64,000 nt of DNA from Ridgeia piscesae (Eukaryota > Annelida > Polychaeta > Sabellida > Siboglinidae): NCBI GenBank assembly GCA_025642075.2, contig JAODUO010000557.1, positions 145,001-209,000 on the forward strand. The letters are read 5' to 3'. Made by a program: the position numbers and the translations under genes. Of the stretch, positions 23,500 to 36,465 are shown in pieces (position 1 is the stretch's first letter; every line of letters begins with the position of its first letter). The notes under the pieces were generated by a model, which saw only the letters and a list, made by a program, of their open reading frames with translations, did no database searches and was not told the DNA's origin.

Positions 23500-24075
23500 G
23501 AGGTACTAATTAGTGAGGTTCTCATGACTCAGCACTTGTGAGATACTCACTGGTGAAGTATTCACGCTGTAGTGTATTCTAAGTACGAGGACATATACTC
23601 TTTAATGAGCTGCTCTGTGTGAGGTACTGTGCATCGAGACACTTTGGACTGAAGTACTCTATTGAGGTACTCTAGTGAGGTACTGTGCATCGAGACACTT
23701 TGGACTGAAGTACTCTAGTGAGGTACTCTAGTGAGGTACTGTGCATCGAGACACTTTGGACTGAAGTACTCTAGTGAGGTACTCTATAGTTATACTCTAT
23801 AGTAAGGTACTGGGCAGTGAGATACTTGGAAGTGAAGTACTCTAGTGAGTTATTCTGTGTGAAGTACTCTTGTAAGGTACTCTGCAATACCGTATGTAAG
23901 GTCCTCTGCAGTGAGGTACCAAAAGTACTCTGCAGCACGGTACTCTGTAGTGAGGTACTGTCTGGAGAGGTACTCACTGGTAGTTTATAAAATTGACTGG
24001 TACTCATCTTGTCAAGTACTCATGTGATTTGGTACTCCCTGGTGAGTACTCAATGGCAAAGTACTCATTCTAACT
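23500..24075. repeat. Degenerate GAGGTACTC repeat field
   Basis: Many units of the type AGTGAGGTACTCT, with an ordered part at about 23625-23780 in which a 50-60-bp unit containing GTGCATCGAGACACTTTGGA occurs three times. The units become less alike towards both ends, as in an old array with a younger centre. Confidence 0.85.
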
Positions 24076-24109
24076 GAATAAGTTTCTACAGTAGAGAAAA
24101 TCTACACAG

Positions 24110-24385
24110 GAAAGTGTCCGTGTGTCCCCGTGGCACTGTGTCCCTCAGTCCCGGTGGCACTGTGTCCATGTATCACTGTGTCGCCGTGTCGTCGTGTCGC
24201 CATGTCACTGTGTCCATGTGTCCCCTTGTCAACTAGTGTCCCTGTGTCCCCATGTCGCTGTGGGCCCGGTGTCCGTGTCCAATTGTGTCACTGTGTCCCC
24301 ATGTCCAATTGTGTCACTGTGTTTGTGTTCCTATGTCCCTTTGGTCCCCGGGTCCCTGTGTCCCTGTGTCCCTGTGGTCCTGGCT
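24110..24385. repeat. GTGTCCC minisatellite field
   Basis: Degenerate units of CCCTGTGTC and CACTGTGTCC through about 270 bp. Open frames in three registers follow the repeat and are not genes. Confidence 0.88.
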
Positions 24386-24562
24386 GGCACCTTCATGTTT
24401 ATGCTTCACAGGATCCCATTCGTCACTTCAGCTGGCAGTGTGTTATCAATGCACCAGATGGAGCCACTGCCTGAGTATAGCCCACACAAAGGCAGGGGTT
24501 CTTGTGATACTTACCAGCTAGTGCAGACTGATTCTGCTTGTCAGTGAATGAGCAATATAACC

Positions 24563-24590
24563 CCCCCACACACACACACACACATACATA

Positions 24591-24646
<56 letters not shown>

Positions 24647-24717
24647 AACACACACCACGCACCCACCCGCACCCACACCAGCACCCACCCGCACCCACCC
24701 GCCACACACACGCGCCA

Positions 24718-24775
<58 letters not shown>
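24563..24775. repeat. (CA)n with CACCCGCACC and (GCAC)n blocks
   Basis: Compound CA microsatellite; the central CACCCGCACCCAC units give a small minisatellite within it. Confidence 0.95.
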
Positions 24776-24778
<3 letters not shown>

Positions 24779-27700
24779 CCCTATGAAACTAAGTAAAGAC
24801 AATTTCATGGCATGTACAGTAGGTACACCTGATATGTTGAAATGGAAGCCAGTTAATGTCAAATTTTAGCCGAGGAAACTCCTTTTTGCTCATGTCAGGT
24901 TGGTTGTGGTGATCCTGTTAGACCAGCCTACTCACCCGCATGTGTTTTAATTGTATCATTTTGTACAAGGTCTTTGAGTAATTAGATTATTAGTGAATAT
25001 ATTTTAGAGTTCAGTTTTCTGTGTTTTAAGATTATTAAAATAACTACTGATATAGGAGAAAATAAGGTGTTTAATGCAAATGTTATATTAATTACGCAAA
25101 AACTGTAATACTGCTGTATGTCACCTGCTTTACATAAACTGTAATCGGTGACATTTTTGTGATATAATCATCACTGAATCAATAACTTATATGAAGTGAT
25201 ACGTTGAGATTTTAATTAGTTATTTTGTGAAAGCAAAAAGTCTTTAGATATCAAAAGTTATTATAAGATAAACATTTATCTTCAGCTAAAATAAACACGC
25301 ACATAATTTTGCTGTAGATTAAACTATTGGCTGCATGTGACTGGATACAAATAATCAGACGCAGACGAAGGTTGCAGGCACTAACGTCCTGACTGATATC
25401 TTCATAATGTCGACTGTGTGAGCACTTATTAAATATACATACATCACGGAAGCATGGCCATTTGCGTAAACGGTTTATTTGCTCTTAATGACGTGATTTC
25501 TTCTCGGAATCAATACCTTGCTGTTTGGTGATATTCCGACGGAGAAATTATAGGATACGAATCACACAATTATCCGTGCGCAACAGGAATATTTTTACAT
25601 TCATGTAGGGAACCTCTCAAAGTGTGGATAGACATATTGCATTTTAATTATGTGATAACTCATCTCATTTTTTATTATTTTGCTTACGTGGATTTTGATC
25701 CACCAAATGGCAAAACATTTCATAAAATATTATGATGATGATTTAGAATACTTGATTTTCGTGTTCTAGTTAAGGCATGCGTGTCTGGAGAGCTTTTTAC
25801 CTACCTGGGAGAATTGATTGACGATCAGTTCACCAGAGGGCGCCAGTCTAAACGAATTGTGCATTGCGTCATCAGTTAACATATTAAAAAAATTCCTCGT
25901 TAAATTGTGTATTTTCACAGGAACATTAACCAATACAAAATGTTATCAGTAACACAAATTGCACACATGTCCTAATATGTTTTTGTGGGTACCAGCGTGT
26001 TTTAAATGAACAAGCAAAGACATTTATTTGAAGAATTGAAGACAATTGACATCGGTCTTCGTTTCATGCTCGGTGCTGTCACATCAAGAGAGCGTGTCTA
26101 GCCCAAATTACTTAGACAATTCGGCTTCATTTTTCAGTTATTTGACCCAATAGGAAGCCTTGTCAGTCGTATTATTTTCGTCTGTTTCTCAACTGCGACA
26201 TAAAATCGAGCGCTGTTAAAGGCCACTGTGAGGGACAGTCTCAGGCTTGTGTTGTTAGAGACAGGAGTCATTTCAGTGTCAATACCTGTATCAGTGTCGT
26301 GTCAGAGGTCACTGGGGTCATTGTAAAAGTCAGTGTTTGAGGTCATTAATGAAGGTATACCATCATCATATTTGTAAGATTTTCTGCAAATCTGCCTTTC
26401 ATCAAATGTGTATGTATGTTCTTAGGTTGGAGAAATTATAATCTTTACTGTTATGATGAATGCAGAAAGGTACAATATCAATGTCTTGTTCTATTTTTAG
26501 TTTGCATTCTGATTTAAACTACTGTTTCTATCTGTTTTTAATGAGTGTATATGCTCACATATTATCTTTAAAAAGATGAAAGTAGTTGGAAAAAGACATG
26601 TGCAATAAAAGAGACATGTTTCTAAAAAGAATGAGTTCATTGTGCAATTCTTTAGTTTCCTCTTTGTCACAAAACCTGACAAAGCAAAATTAATTTACAA
26701 TCATATAAAATTGTTCCAATAAAAATCACTGAGGTGCTGACTTCTTATGTGCACATTTACAATTAGTTCATCAGTTTGTGTTCCCTTAAACCTGACAAAA
26801 TCACTTCACAACATTTGTTAACATTTCCCCAATATGTAAACATTGTTATATCACAGTCTATTTTGATAATTTAAATAAAATAATTGTGTTTTCGGTGGAA
26901 AATGGCAATTCCCTTTATGTAAACATGACCAGGGGTATTGCTGTTGGCTTAGATAATAAAAGCAAATCCTCTTACAAGCATAGATGCGTTGTATAAATAT
27001 GCCAATGGGGATTGCATAAGATTAATTATGTAAGCAAATAGCTATCTAAGCGTAATAAATGTGGGGCCAAAAACCACCTAGCAACCCCCTCACAAAGAGT
27101 GAATTATCTAATTTCTATTCTCCAGGACGTTTCGCACATTCACTAGCATTTCCCAGAAGTTGCTCTATAAATTGTGGTTTCTAGAAATGACACTTGATTG
27201 TCGGATTTGTACGGCTGTCACACAAGATTAGTGCCAGCAGAATGGCCCAGATGTCACGACTCGACTGAATAAACATATGATGGTGAATGTCACAGGGAAT
27301 GTGTCATCTGGAATATTTGGGGCTGGAATATTCCATGTAAATAGGCAGCTTTAATCAGTGACTATAAGGAATTATAATTTACTTAGCAGGTATAAACACA
27401 AACTGAATGGTTGGAAATCTGACCACGGCACGAGTCAGTGTATACATTAAGGTTGGAGTGTGGTAATTATGTCTCCTTGGCATGTCTTATGGTCAAAAAT
27501 TTCTTTCTACATTCATTTGTTTCCTCTGATCTAGAAGCTGGTGATGTATTTTAGAAAATAACAGTAGTTATTTAGGGTTATGTATTCCAGATATGTCTGC
27601 TTCTCTTCAGGGTCTTTCTTCTGCCAGAGGAAACTGTCAACTACTGGCAAACTTCCAGGGGCCAATTTTTAAACAAATGATCGCGAACTGTCACCCCGGA

Positions 27701-28393
27701 TATGGATACTATTAGCTGGACAATTCTCTCGTGCCACTCCAGTGCATTGGCCAACTTAAAGTGGCAATTAAAGTCACCTTTTAACAATTATTGTAACAGT
27801 CGATGATCATTATTCAATTATTTATTTTAATAAATTAATGTTTATCTTATTGATTAAATAATTGCATGTATAAACCCTAGGTGGCATTAATGGACTGTCA
27901 ATTGGCCCACTTTCTCACATGTAATTTATCGCTAAATTAATAAAATTCTCACTTTCGCAGCAGATTTGTCCCTGCTAGTTAGTCGACCATTTTGTCAATT
28001 TGATGCTGAAATCTTAATTGTCCTATAGTAATTGGATTACGATGCGATTGGTTGCCGGGAGGGGGCTATTTCTGGCTGTCGTACCTCGAAGGTGGTCTGG
28101 AAAAAAAACACCTCAACGACACGTTATCTGGACGGGCTGTCATTGTCACTGATTGAGAAAAATCACTTCCCAGTTTGAGCTCAGCCTCGAAGTCCTGTCA
28201 TTTCTTCCATCGCTCAAACAGTGCGGGTGTGCGTAAAACGTCAGCCGGCTCCTAGTTACATGTCAACTCCGCCATGTCACATGATCGCATGATGGCTGCC
28301 ACAAAACATTGCCTCGTGTCTTCATGATTCTAAACTATTTTATGTTAAATAAGTGAACACCACTCATAGACTACTGTAAATTACTGTCAGAGG
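24776..28393. other. Unique AT-rich DNA, no gene recognised
   Basis: About 3.6 kb with few repeats, unlike most of the window. Intron or intergenic. No open frame longer than about 60 codons and no recognised motif. Confidence 0.45.
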
Positions 28394-29006
28394 GACGGTT
28401 TAGCAAGTGACATAACACAGTTGCCAAGTTTGCAACAATTTAAGAAAAGATTAAAGTTGACGTTAATTTTTTGGTATTTATGAACAATGATACAAAATAC
28501 CATTACTGTTGCTTTGTATTCAATCTTGTAACTCTTACTACAACTACTATGCATTTTAGTTGAAAAGGACATGGCGCCTTACAAGTCACATGACTTCTGC
28601 TATGACCCTTTAACAACAGCAGTGATTCTCCAATCATGGATTTGTATTATATTGTATTGTCTTTACCATTATGTTTGTATTATTTTCCCATAATATGTTG
28701 TATATTCCTGTGTTGTTGTTGTTGTTGTTGTTGAATAAACTTTCATTCATTCATTCATTCATTCATTCATTCATTCATTCATTCATTCATTCATTCATTC
28801 ATTCATTCATTCATTCATTCATTCATTCATTCATTCATTCATTCATTCATTCATTCATTCATTCATTCATTCATTCATTCATTCATTCATTCATTCATTC
28901 ATTCATTCATTCATTCATTCATTCATTCATTCATTCATTCATTCATTCATTCATTCATTCATTCATCTCATTCATTCATTCATTCATTCATTCATTCATT
29001 CACTCA
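28394..29006 (+). mobile_element. LINE 3' end with (TTCA)n tail
   Basis: From 28394 a 29-codon frame ends at TGA 28481-28483 and contains LPSLQQFKKRLKLTLIF, the kind of C-terminus seen in CR1/L2/Jockey LINEs (LPSxxxFKKxLK). An AT-rich 3' untranslated part follows, then (GTT)n, GAATAAAC and the ATTC tandem tail from 28743. Only this 3' fragment remains. Confidence 0.55.
28743..29006. repeat. (ATTC)n tetranucleotide array
   Basis: About 65 units with one interruption (ATCTCATTC) near 28965 and CACTCATTCC at the right end. The His-Ser-Phe-Ile frame across it is an artefact. Confidence 0.97.
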
Positions 29007-30160
29007 TTCCAGCACGATCTGATGTCTTGTATGAGTTTCAACCTTTGCCTGTATATATAATTATATACACAGTGTTTTTATTTGTCACTGGTAAATATAT
29101 GTTTAACTGTTATCTTTTGATGTTAAATCATCTAAATTTTTATGTTTTGCTGTTTCGTGGCAGTTGTTACTCAGTTAACTGTGAAAAGCAATTGCGTGCT
29201 ATGTAATAAAATGGCTCAATTTTTTCTAGTATTTTGTATCTTAAAATTTGTCTAAATAGTGACATTATGTGATGTAAATATAATATTTATTGCAATTACT
29301 GACATGATAAAATCATCCCATAAAATAGTTGGATGTGTGCAGTTATATTACGTCCTATTTCTCTTAATCACGTTACAAATAAGCTTTGGAATATGAACAA
29401 TTTGAGCTTTTTTTTGAAAGCCAGATGATTTCCTTCTACAATTTAGACATTAATATTTTATTCTTAATTAAATTCATGAAGAACTTAACTCAAAACTACG
29501 TCAGTAAGTCAACATGCATTGCCTTTGAAGAAAAACACTTATGTCACATGCAGTCAAAGTTAGCCATTTGTAATCATTTTAGGTCCAAATGCACTTGACA
29601 GTGGCAACAACCCAATAACTGTCAGAAGAGATTAACGTCTTTGTCACAGGCCTCTAATTAACAATTATTCTGCCATCATTAATCTTAATTTTGAATATAT
29701 TAGGAAACGCGAGAGAGCATCGATCGTATATTACTCACGTTGTTAGTCAGGCTGATCTAAATCAGAAGGGTTCCACTAGGGCAGGGAATGAAATATCATC
29801 CCTGAAATATGGATTAGTCAAAATTGAGTTACAATTGTTGGATTATTAAAATGATGTTTAATAATTTGACTATAATTAATTGATAATCCAGAATTTTGTG
29901 TCCAGTATTTAGGGCTTGTTTTACAAAATGGTTTAACCCATTTTTGATGACTGTAGGTTTTGGCCAGTTGTTTATGGTTTTTGCCTCACAGCAGACTCAC
30001 AAGTAAATTTTTGGACAAGAATACTCATGTTTTTGGCCAGTTATTAGGTTTTGTGTAAAAAAATTTAACCAGTTACATGGTTTGGGCATTTAGGGTTTTG
30101 GCCCAGTTAACTAAAAAAGGGTTTTCACCATTACTGTATTTTTTAACTCTAGGGTTTTTT
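29007..30160. other. AT-rich DNA, no gene recognised
   Basis: The last part (29930-30160) contains diverged GGTTTTGGCCAGTTA-like strings, which look like eroded outer units of the minisatellite that follows. Confidence 0.45.
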
Positions 30161-30385
30161 CCCAGTTACTCTATGGTTTTGTGTCCAGTTACTGTATGGT
30201 TTTGTGTCCAGTTACTCTATGGTTTTGTGTCCAGTTACTCTATGGTTTTGTGTCCAGTTACTCTATGGTTTTGTGTCCAGTTACTCTATGGTTTTGTGTC
30301 CAGTTACTCTATGGTTTTGTGTCCAGTTACTCTATGGTTTTGTGTCCAGTTACTCTATGGTTTTGTGTCCAGTTACACTATGGTC
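30161..30385. repeat. 23-bp minisatellite GGTTTTGTGTCCAGTTACTC
   Basis: About nine nearly identical units; the first and last differ slightly (CTGTAT and CACTAT). A 177-codon frame and others across it are by-products. Confidence 0.92.
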
Positions 30386-32859
30386 TTAGTTGGCATATCT
30401 GCCTGTCATGCCCGCACCCAAAATTCAGTACCCAGATGGGGCAGGCGGTGGTATACTTGGTGTGAACACCTGGCTGTAAACATTGGGGACTATGGTCATT
30501 TTATATGTAAAAGAGCCACAGAGTGTGACAAGCACAGCAGTGACCACCCTAATTGCCAGCATAGAAAGGTTGGCTTGGTGATAAAACTCTGTAAGAGGTT
30601 GACTATTTGAATGAGACATTTACAGATAAATCGGTTAGTAAAACATTGCTGAATGGAAATAAATAGCCATAGTACGTTTTTAACAACTTATTATTTATTA
30701 TTTTTACACATCTGAATCCATGCCGACACGGTCGTGAATCTAAAGTGTTTTGTTTACCTTGAATGATATTTTTAGCATAGAAATTGTTGCTTATGAAAGA
30801 ATGCTAAATCTTACTTAAAGTCCTACATAATCGTGCTTTCTCTATGGTAAAGTAAAATACAGGACATATGTGTTCCCACTTAAATATAAATTGGTTAAAT
30901 ATAGGTCACTTTACCCGTTGGTTTTAATTACCTGCAGTGCACAGGTATTAAAATGTCATTCTTTAGTCTCATTTTATTGTCTCATTTCTGAGACACCACA
31001 TCAGTCTCAATTGAATTGCCATTCTAGAATGTCAGCGTTGGACTATTTTGAGGTTATACCGCCAGAAAATGCCACCGCAGCGAAGAGATGCACACTGATG
31101 CAGAAACCGTTGCCATGGTTACATACTTTGCCTACAATATTATGCTAGATGACCTCGCCAATATCTTTGTTTCAGGGTCATAGAATTTGCATTAGCTCAG
31201 CGTCAGGTCAGTGGCAGTGTAGGGGATTGATTTGGTGCATAAGGTAGACGTGTGCCAATGAATTGTGTGTTATCGTCATGTTTTGAAATAGTTTCATTAC
31301 AATTCACACATCACTTGATTCATGGCAAAATCCGTTAGATTCCTTTATGATTGAATTTGCGGTCACAATATGTTATTTCGACTGTTAAAAACAAGTAAGC
31401 CATAATATGACGAAAGTGCTGACATGATGTAAACCATCATATAATACTCTAAAAGTGGTGTATAAATATACTATTTTCTTATTTATGTCAAATAGTTGTT
31501 AGAATGATGAGATATATTTTGTATGATTTTCCTTCACATATACACACTATCCTATGCACACATGGCCACACCCATTAATGTAGGGAAATAACATGGCGTG
31601 AAGTTATATGATTAATTATTAATGTTTTAATGTCAGCAGAGCTGTTTGAGCAATGAAGTAAAGTGTTTTTAATGTGACAATATGCACAGTGAACCAGAAA
31701 GTATAATGGTACGTTTGTAACATTAATATTATTTCATGGAAATGATGGAATACAGAGTTTTTAATATCATTTGATAAGTTATATATATAGACAGCTGAAT
31801 GGCACAGTTCATTGTCTGCATTAAAACATTGATGTTGAATTTTTTTTAAAGATATTGGTAAGGTTACACACGCCCATGGCTACAAATTATAGACAATTAT
31901 GGACAGAGGTATTTACTAGAAGACTGCATGTTTAATAATAAAAATAACCACAGTAGAACAAAAGCTCATTACCAGTGTGTGGTATTTATCTGTTTAAAAC
32001 ACCGGTTTACACTGTTCTTAAGAACCCATTTCCTCCCATTCATTTGCATCACTTGTGCTTTTTAAATACTAGAAGAAGTTTGTGTGTTAGATCCGATGAA
32101 GATGCGATCATATCTGTTCAAATTCTTGCTTTGTTACTGAGCTTCTAAGCCGAATGTTTTTGATGATATAGATGCAAGAAACATTTGATTAGCGCTCGGA
32201 CTCCTAATTACTTATGCTTGATGGAAGTTGTGTTATTAAGGTTATTTTGTTTGCGTGTGTGTACGTGCTTCAGCTGTTTCTTCTAAGCAGCATAATGACG
32301 GCGTGACTTCATTTCTTTGGGCAGCATTAGCAGCTAACTGGCAATCTGCAATCTGGGCAAAAATGGCACAATGAGGCATTTGCTAGAGGCTCGGGGGACG
32401 AGTATTAGCAGGTCTTTCAAGACGTTGACTCAGACGGCCGCCGAGGCCTCATTAAACAACAGCAAAAGAAGGACAGGAATGTTCTCATCTGTGGTCCTGA
32501 TTGCATGACAGCAAAAAGGGAGCATTTCACTAACTTTGTTTAGAGGTTTTAAACCTGATTTTGCTCTTTAAAATCAATTTTGATCATTAACAGTGATTTT
32601 GAATACCTGAAAACTGTCATAATGATGAAGCACCAACAGTACTTTGTCGGCGGTGTATCATGGAAATAGTGTCCTCAGTAATACGGGAAAGAATATTTGC
32701 GTTTTGAAAAAATCCTAATTTAACAACAGATTTTGTTTAATGATGAGTTACCTTAAGAGGACTTTATCTTAGTGAAATGGCCCCTCGAAGCGTGTGTGTG
32801 CATGCGTGTGTGTGGATATGCACGAATCAATAGGGCATGTGACATGGCGAAAGTTGGTT
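30386..32859. other. Unique DNA, no gene recognised
   Basis: No recognised coding exon or transposon. If the two exon candidates belong to one gene, this is intronic. Confidence 0.4.
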
Positions 32860-33286
32860 GTCTAGCAGATCGTTGTTGCATTAGACCTGACGGGAAATTT
32901 GAGTAACGATAAAGAACACTGCTCCGTGGTCAGATGGTGCCCAGAGCGGTGCTTATAGTCACACCCCTTGGGCAGCCGTAGACTAGTCCAGTAATGCACC
33001 GCGCGGCACAGCACAGCGCGGCGCAGGACTGATTGTCCGGCTGCATGTGCGAGCATCCCTCACCGGACGCCAGTTGGCGGTGATTGCACACACACATGCA
33101 CGCATGCCCGTGTGCACACGTCTGAACGCCTGCCGTGATTGTGATGTTGTGATTGCCTGTGGCTGGTCCAGTTTGTAGCACGCACTGGGCATGTGTGGAT
33201 GCTCGTGAGCGGAGTGACTCGAGCGACATTAGGATTACGACAGTTTCACTACTTCTTGATTCGTGGTTCACAGCCAGCCTGCATGC
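32860..33286 (+). promoter_or_regulatory. CpG- and GC-rich stretch before a candidate exon
   Basis: GC-rich strings such as GCACCGCGCGGCACAGC and GCGCGGCGCAGG (32995-33030), with many CpGs up to 33240, contrast with the AT-rich surroundings. The stretch immediately precedes the candidate exon at 33287. Frames on the minus strand here have no recognised features. Confidence 0.4.
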
Positions 33287-33359
33287 ATGACGTTCCGCGT
33301 GCGCTTCCCCAAATTCTTGCCTTTCATTAACCGGCGCATCTTCTACCGAGATGCCAAAG
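33287..33359 (+). CDS. Candidate coding exon ending at a phase-1 donor
   Basis: From ATG 33287 the frame reads MTFRVRFPKFLPFINRRIFY and then RDAK, ending one base into a codon at AAAG|GTACGC (donor at 33360). Codons here are GC-rich (CGC, GTG, TTC, CCC), unlike neighbouring DNA. The start context is weak, and an out-of-frame ATG lies four bases upstream. An acceptor-like TTCGTGGTTCACAG ends at 33273, so this may be an internal exon of 86 nt instead. The basic, aromatic-rich peptide matches no family I recognise. Its phase equals that of the candidate at 18203, so the two could be alternative starts of one gene. Confidence 0.45.
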
Positions 33360-33560
33360 GTACGCTGTCGTCGTCGTCGTCATGAATGGAGGGAGGGTTT
33401 ATTGTTTCATCGGTGTTTATCTCGGTTATACAGTGTCGGTGTGACTATCGTATAACTCTGATTTGGTTTAGCTTTAGTTAAGTCGGTTATGTGGCAACAT
33501 TGTGTGTGTTTGTGTGCTTGTGTGTACATGAGTGTGTTCTTGGAAACACACACACACCTG

Positions 33561-33776
33561 CAGTGTTTTCCCCGCTATGTGATGAGCGAGGTGGGCCACC
33601 TCGCTGTTTTTCTGTGCCACCTCGCTCAAAATTGCCATCTCTTATTACCTATATTTGTTCCTATAATCATGTTTACATGCTGATACGTTGAAGGTATGCA
33701 TTTGTTTCTTCTCTACAATGCTATATACCAGGGAATAGGCTAAGACACCCTTTATAATGCACCATTTTGAAGGTAG
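33561..33776 (+). repeat. Dispersed repeat of about 215 bp, copy 1
   Basis: Runs from CAGTGTTTTCCCCGCTATGT to GCACCATTTTGAAGGTAG. A diverged copy in the same orientation lies at 56293-56502. No tRNA head, open frame or tandem tail was seen, so its class is unknown. Confidence 0.75.
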
Positions 33777-34079
33777 TTTTAAAAATAGTACTGCATGCCT
33801 TACCCCAGGGTCCACATAGTGTCGCCTCATGCCTTTGATGCTACCCAACCTACCACCTTACATGTAATTCTACTCATGGGAGAAACATGACACCTGTCTA
33901 TGTGAGACACCAAGAACTTCACATGTACTGTGGGGTAGATGTAGCTGACACTGGGGCCACCCAACTGCAGGGTGGATATAACTCATGTTGGTTGGTTTTT
34001 AATTTCTGTTCTAATAAAGATCCTTGATATCTGCCTGACCACCCACACACCTGCTCAACTGTTAATGTCGTGTCTCTGT

Positions 34080-34746
34080 TTGTCTGTCTCTCTATCCATC
34101 CCTCTGTCCATTTGTCTAATTATCTGTCCATTCATCCATTCATTTGTGTATCCATCCATCCACCCACCCATCCACCAACCCACCCACCCACCCATCTATC
34201 CATCCATATCCATCCTTCCATCCATATCCTCCATATATATCAATCCATCTCATCCATCCATCCATCCATCCATCCATCCCTTGCATCCCATCCATCCCAT
34301 CCATCCCATCCATCCCATCCATCCCATCCATCCCATCCATCCCATCTATCCATATCCTACCTATGTATCAATCCATCCCATCCCATCCCATCCATCCATC
34401 CATCCATCCATCCATCCATCCATCCCATCCATCCCATCATCCCATCCATCCCATCCATCCCATCCATCCCATCTATCCATATCCTCCATATGTATCAATC
34501 CATACCATCCTTCTCATCCATCCATCCATCCATCCATCCATCCATCCATCCATCCATCCATCCATCCATCCATCCATCCATCCATCCATCCATCCATCCA
34601 TCCATCCATCCATCCCATCCCATCCCATCCCATCCATCCATCCATCCCATCCATCCCTTCCATCCATCCATCCATCCATCCATCCATCCATCCATCCATC
34701 CATCCATCCATCCCATCCATCCATCCCTTCCATCCATCCATCCATC
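34080..34746. repeat. (ATCC)n array with CATCC/CATCCC variants
   Basis: About 670 bp of ATCC units; CATCCCATC blocks and two TATCAATCCAT-containing blocks (about 34225 and 34365, again at 34490) show a larger repeat order. Frames of 250-360 codons with Ile-His-Pro-Ser repeats are artefacts. Confidence 0.96.
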
Positions 34747-34843
34747 CGCACACGCACAGGCACACGCACACGCACACGCACACGCACACGCACACGCACA
34801 CGCACACGCACACGCACACGCACACGCACACGCACACGCACAC
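34747..34843. repeat. (CACACG)n hexanucleotide array
   Basis: About 16 CACACG units joined directly to the ATCC array. Confidence 0.97.
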
Positions 34844-35059
34844 CCATCCAAGAAACCTCTCTCTCTATATACAGAGTAAAAAGCAACAAACAAAACTCAT
34901 TTGTCAACTTGTAGACTTGTGTTTCCTGGAAACAACCTTTCTAGGAATGTATATGAAAGCAAGAACAGGTTTTATTAATCACCCACGTGTGACATGTCTG
35001 TGCTCTATCTTTCACAGTGATGTTTTGTGCTCAGTCGGAGGAAAGTTGGAGGATATATG

Positions 35060-35400
<341 letters not shown>

Positions 35401-35949
35401 ATTTCTTCTGAAATATTGGGATATTTTCTGGTTTTCTATTTCAACTGGAGGTAATGTTCTCGTCATATTCAAACTTGTTCCATGGCCTACACCAAGTCAA
35501 ACCAAATCACATCACAGCAAATCAACAGAGTTTCACAGGTGTGTTTATTTCAAACCCTTGGGAAATCAATTTTCAGATGCAAGTTATCATAATCACACTT
35601 GCATGCTGTTTCTACAGAGCTGATTGGAGTGGGTCTTGTCATACATCCAGCCAGCCAGACATGAGGCGTTATGGGATGGCTTTTTTTGCATAGTTAATTC
35701 AATACTGCACCATGCAGACATGTGGTGGAATGATAATTTCAGCTTAGTTTTTTGGGTCTTGCACTTCAGGGTCATACACCCAGAGATGGATGGGCTCTGT
35801 GTTGTCTCTTTCAGCACTGAACTGATAAAGTGTTCCTCGGATTGTTGAGACTAATAATTAGCCAGGATTTGGGCGGCTACTTTCACTTCAGGGTTGTATT
35901 ATGGGAATTCAGGGTTGTTTGGGAGACTTCTCAGTTCACGGAGAGTGGT

Positions 35950-36465
35950 GATTGTGGTGATGGTATATAGGTGATGACAACGACAGTTTGTGTGATGGCA
36001 GTGATGGTATGGATGATGAAGGTGATGTGTCACGTGATGATGGAGGCGGTTTGTGTGATAATGATTATAACAGTTTGTGTAATGATGAGGTGATGGTTTG
36101 GATGAATATGGTGATAGTTTGTGTGACGACTGTGAGAGATTGTCATAGTTTGTATGACCGTCACAGCAAATTGGCTGATTTGTGATGACAGTTTTGGTGA
36201 TGATTGTGTTAGATTACATGTTGAAGGTGTCATATGTTATAAGACCATGGTGACAAATTGGGTGATGAAGCATGACAGTTTGGGTGATGACAGTGACAGT
36301 TCAGATGATGACGATGACAGTTTGGGTGATGACAGTGACAGTTCGGATGATGACAATGACAGTTTGGGTGATGACAGTGACAGTTTTGATGACAACGACG
36401 ACAGTTTGGGTGGAGACAGTGACTGTTTACGTGATGATAATGACAGTTTTGGTCATGATAAGCAA
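35950..36465 (+). repeat. GATGACAGTTTGGGTGATGAC minisatellite
   Basis: The left part is degenerate (GTTTGTGTGATGATG strings). The centre (36265-36440) has about four 42-bp units. One frame gives a 14-residue acidic unit DSLGDDSDSSDDDD, reminiscent of Asp/Ser-rich proteins. The lack of splice signals, the degenerate edges and the presence of another open register (MTVWVMTVTV) make a simple minisatellite more likely. Confidence 0.75.
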
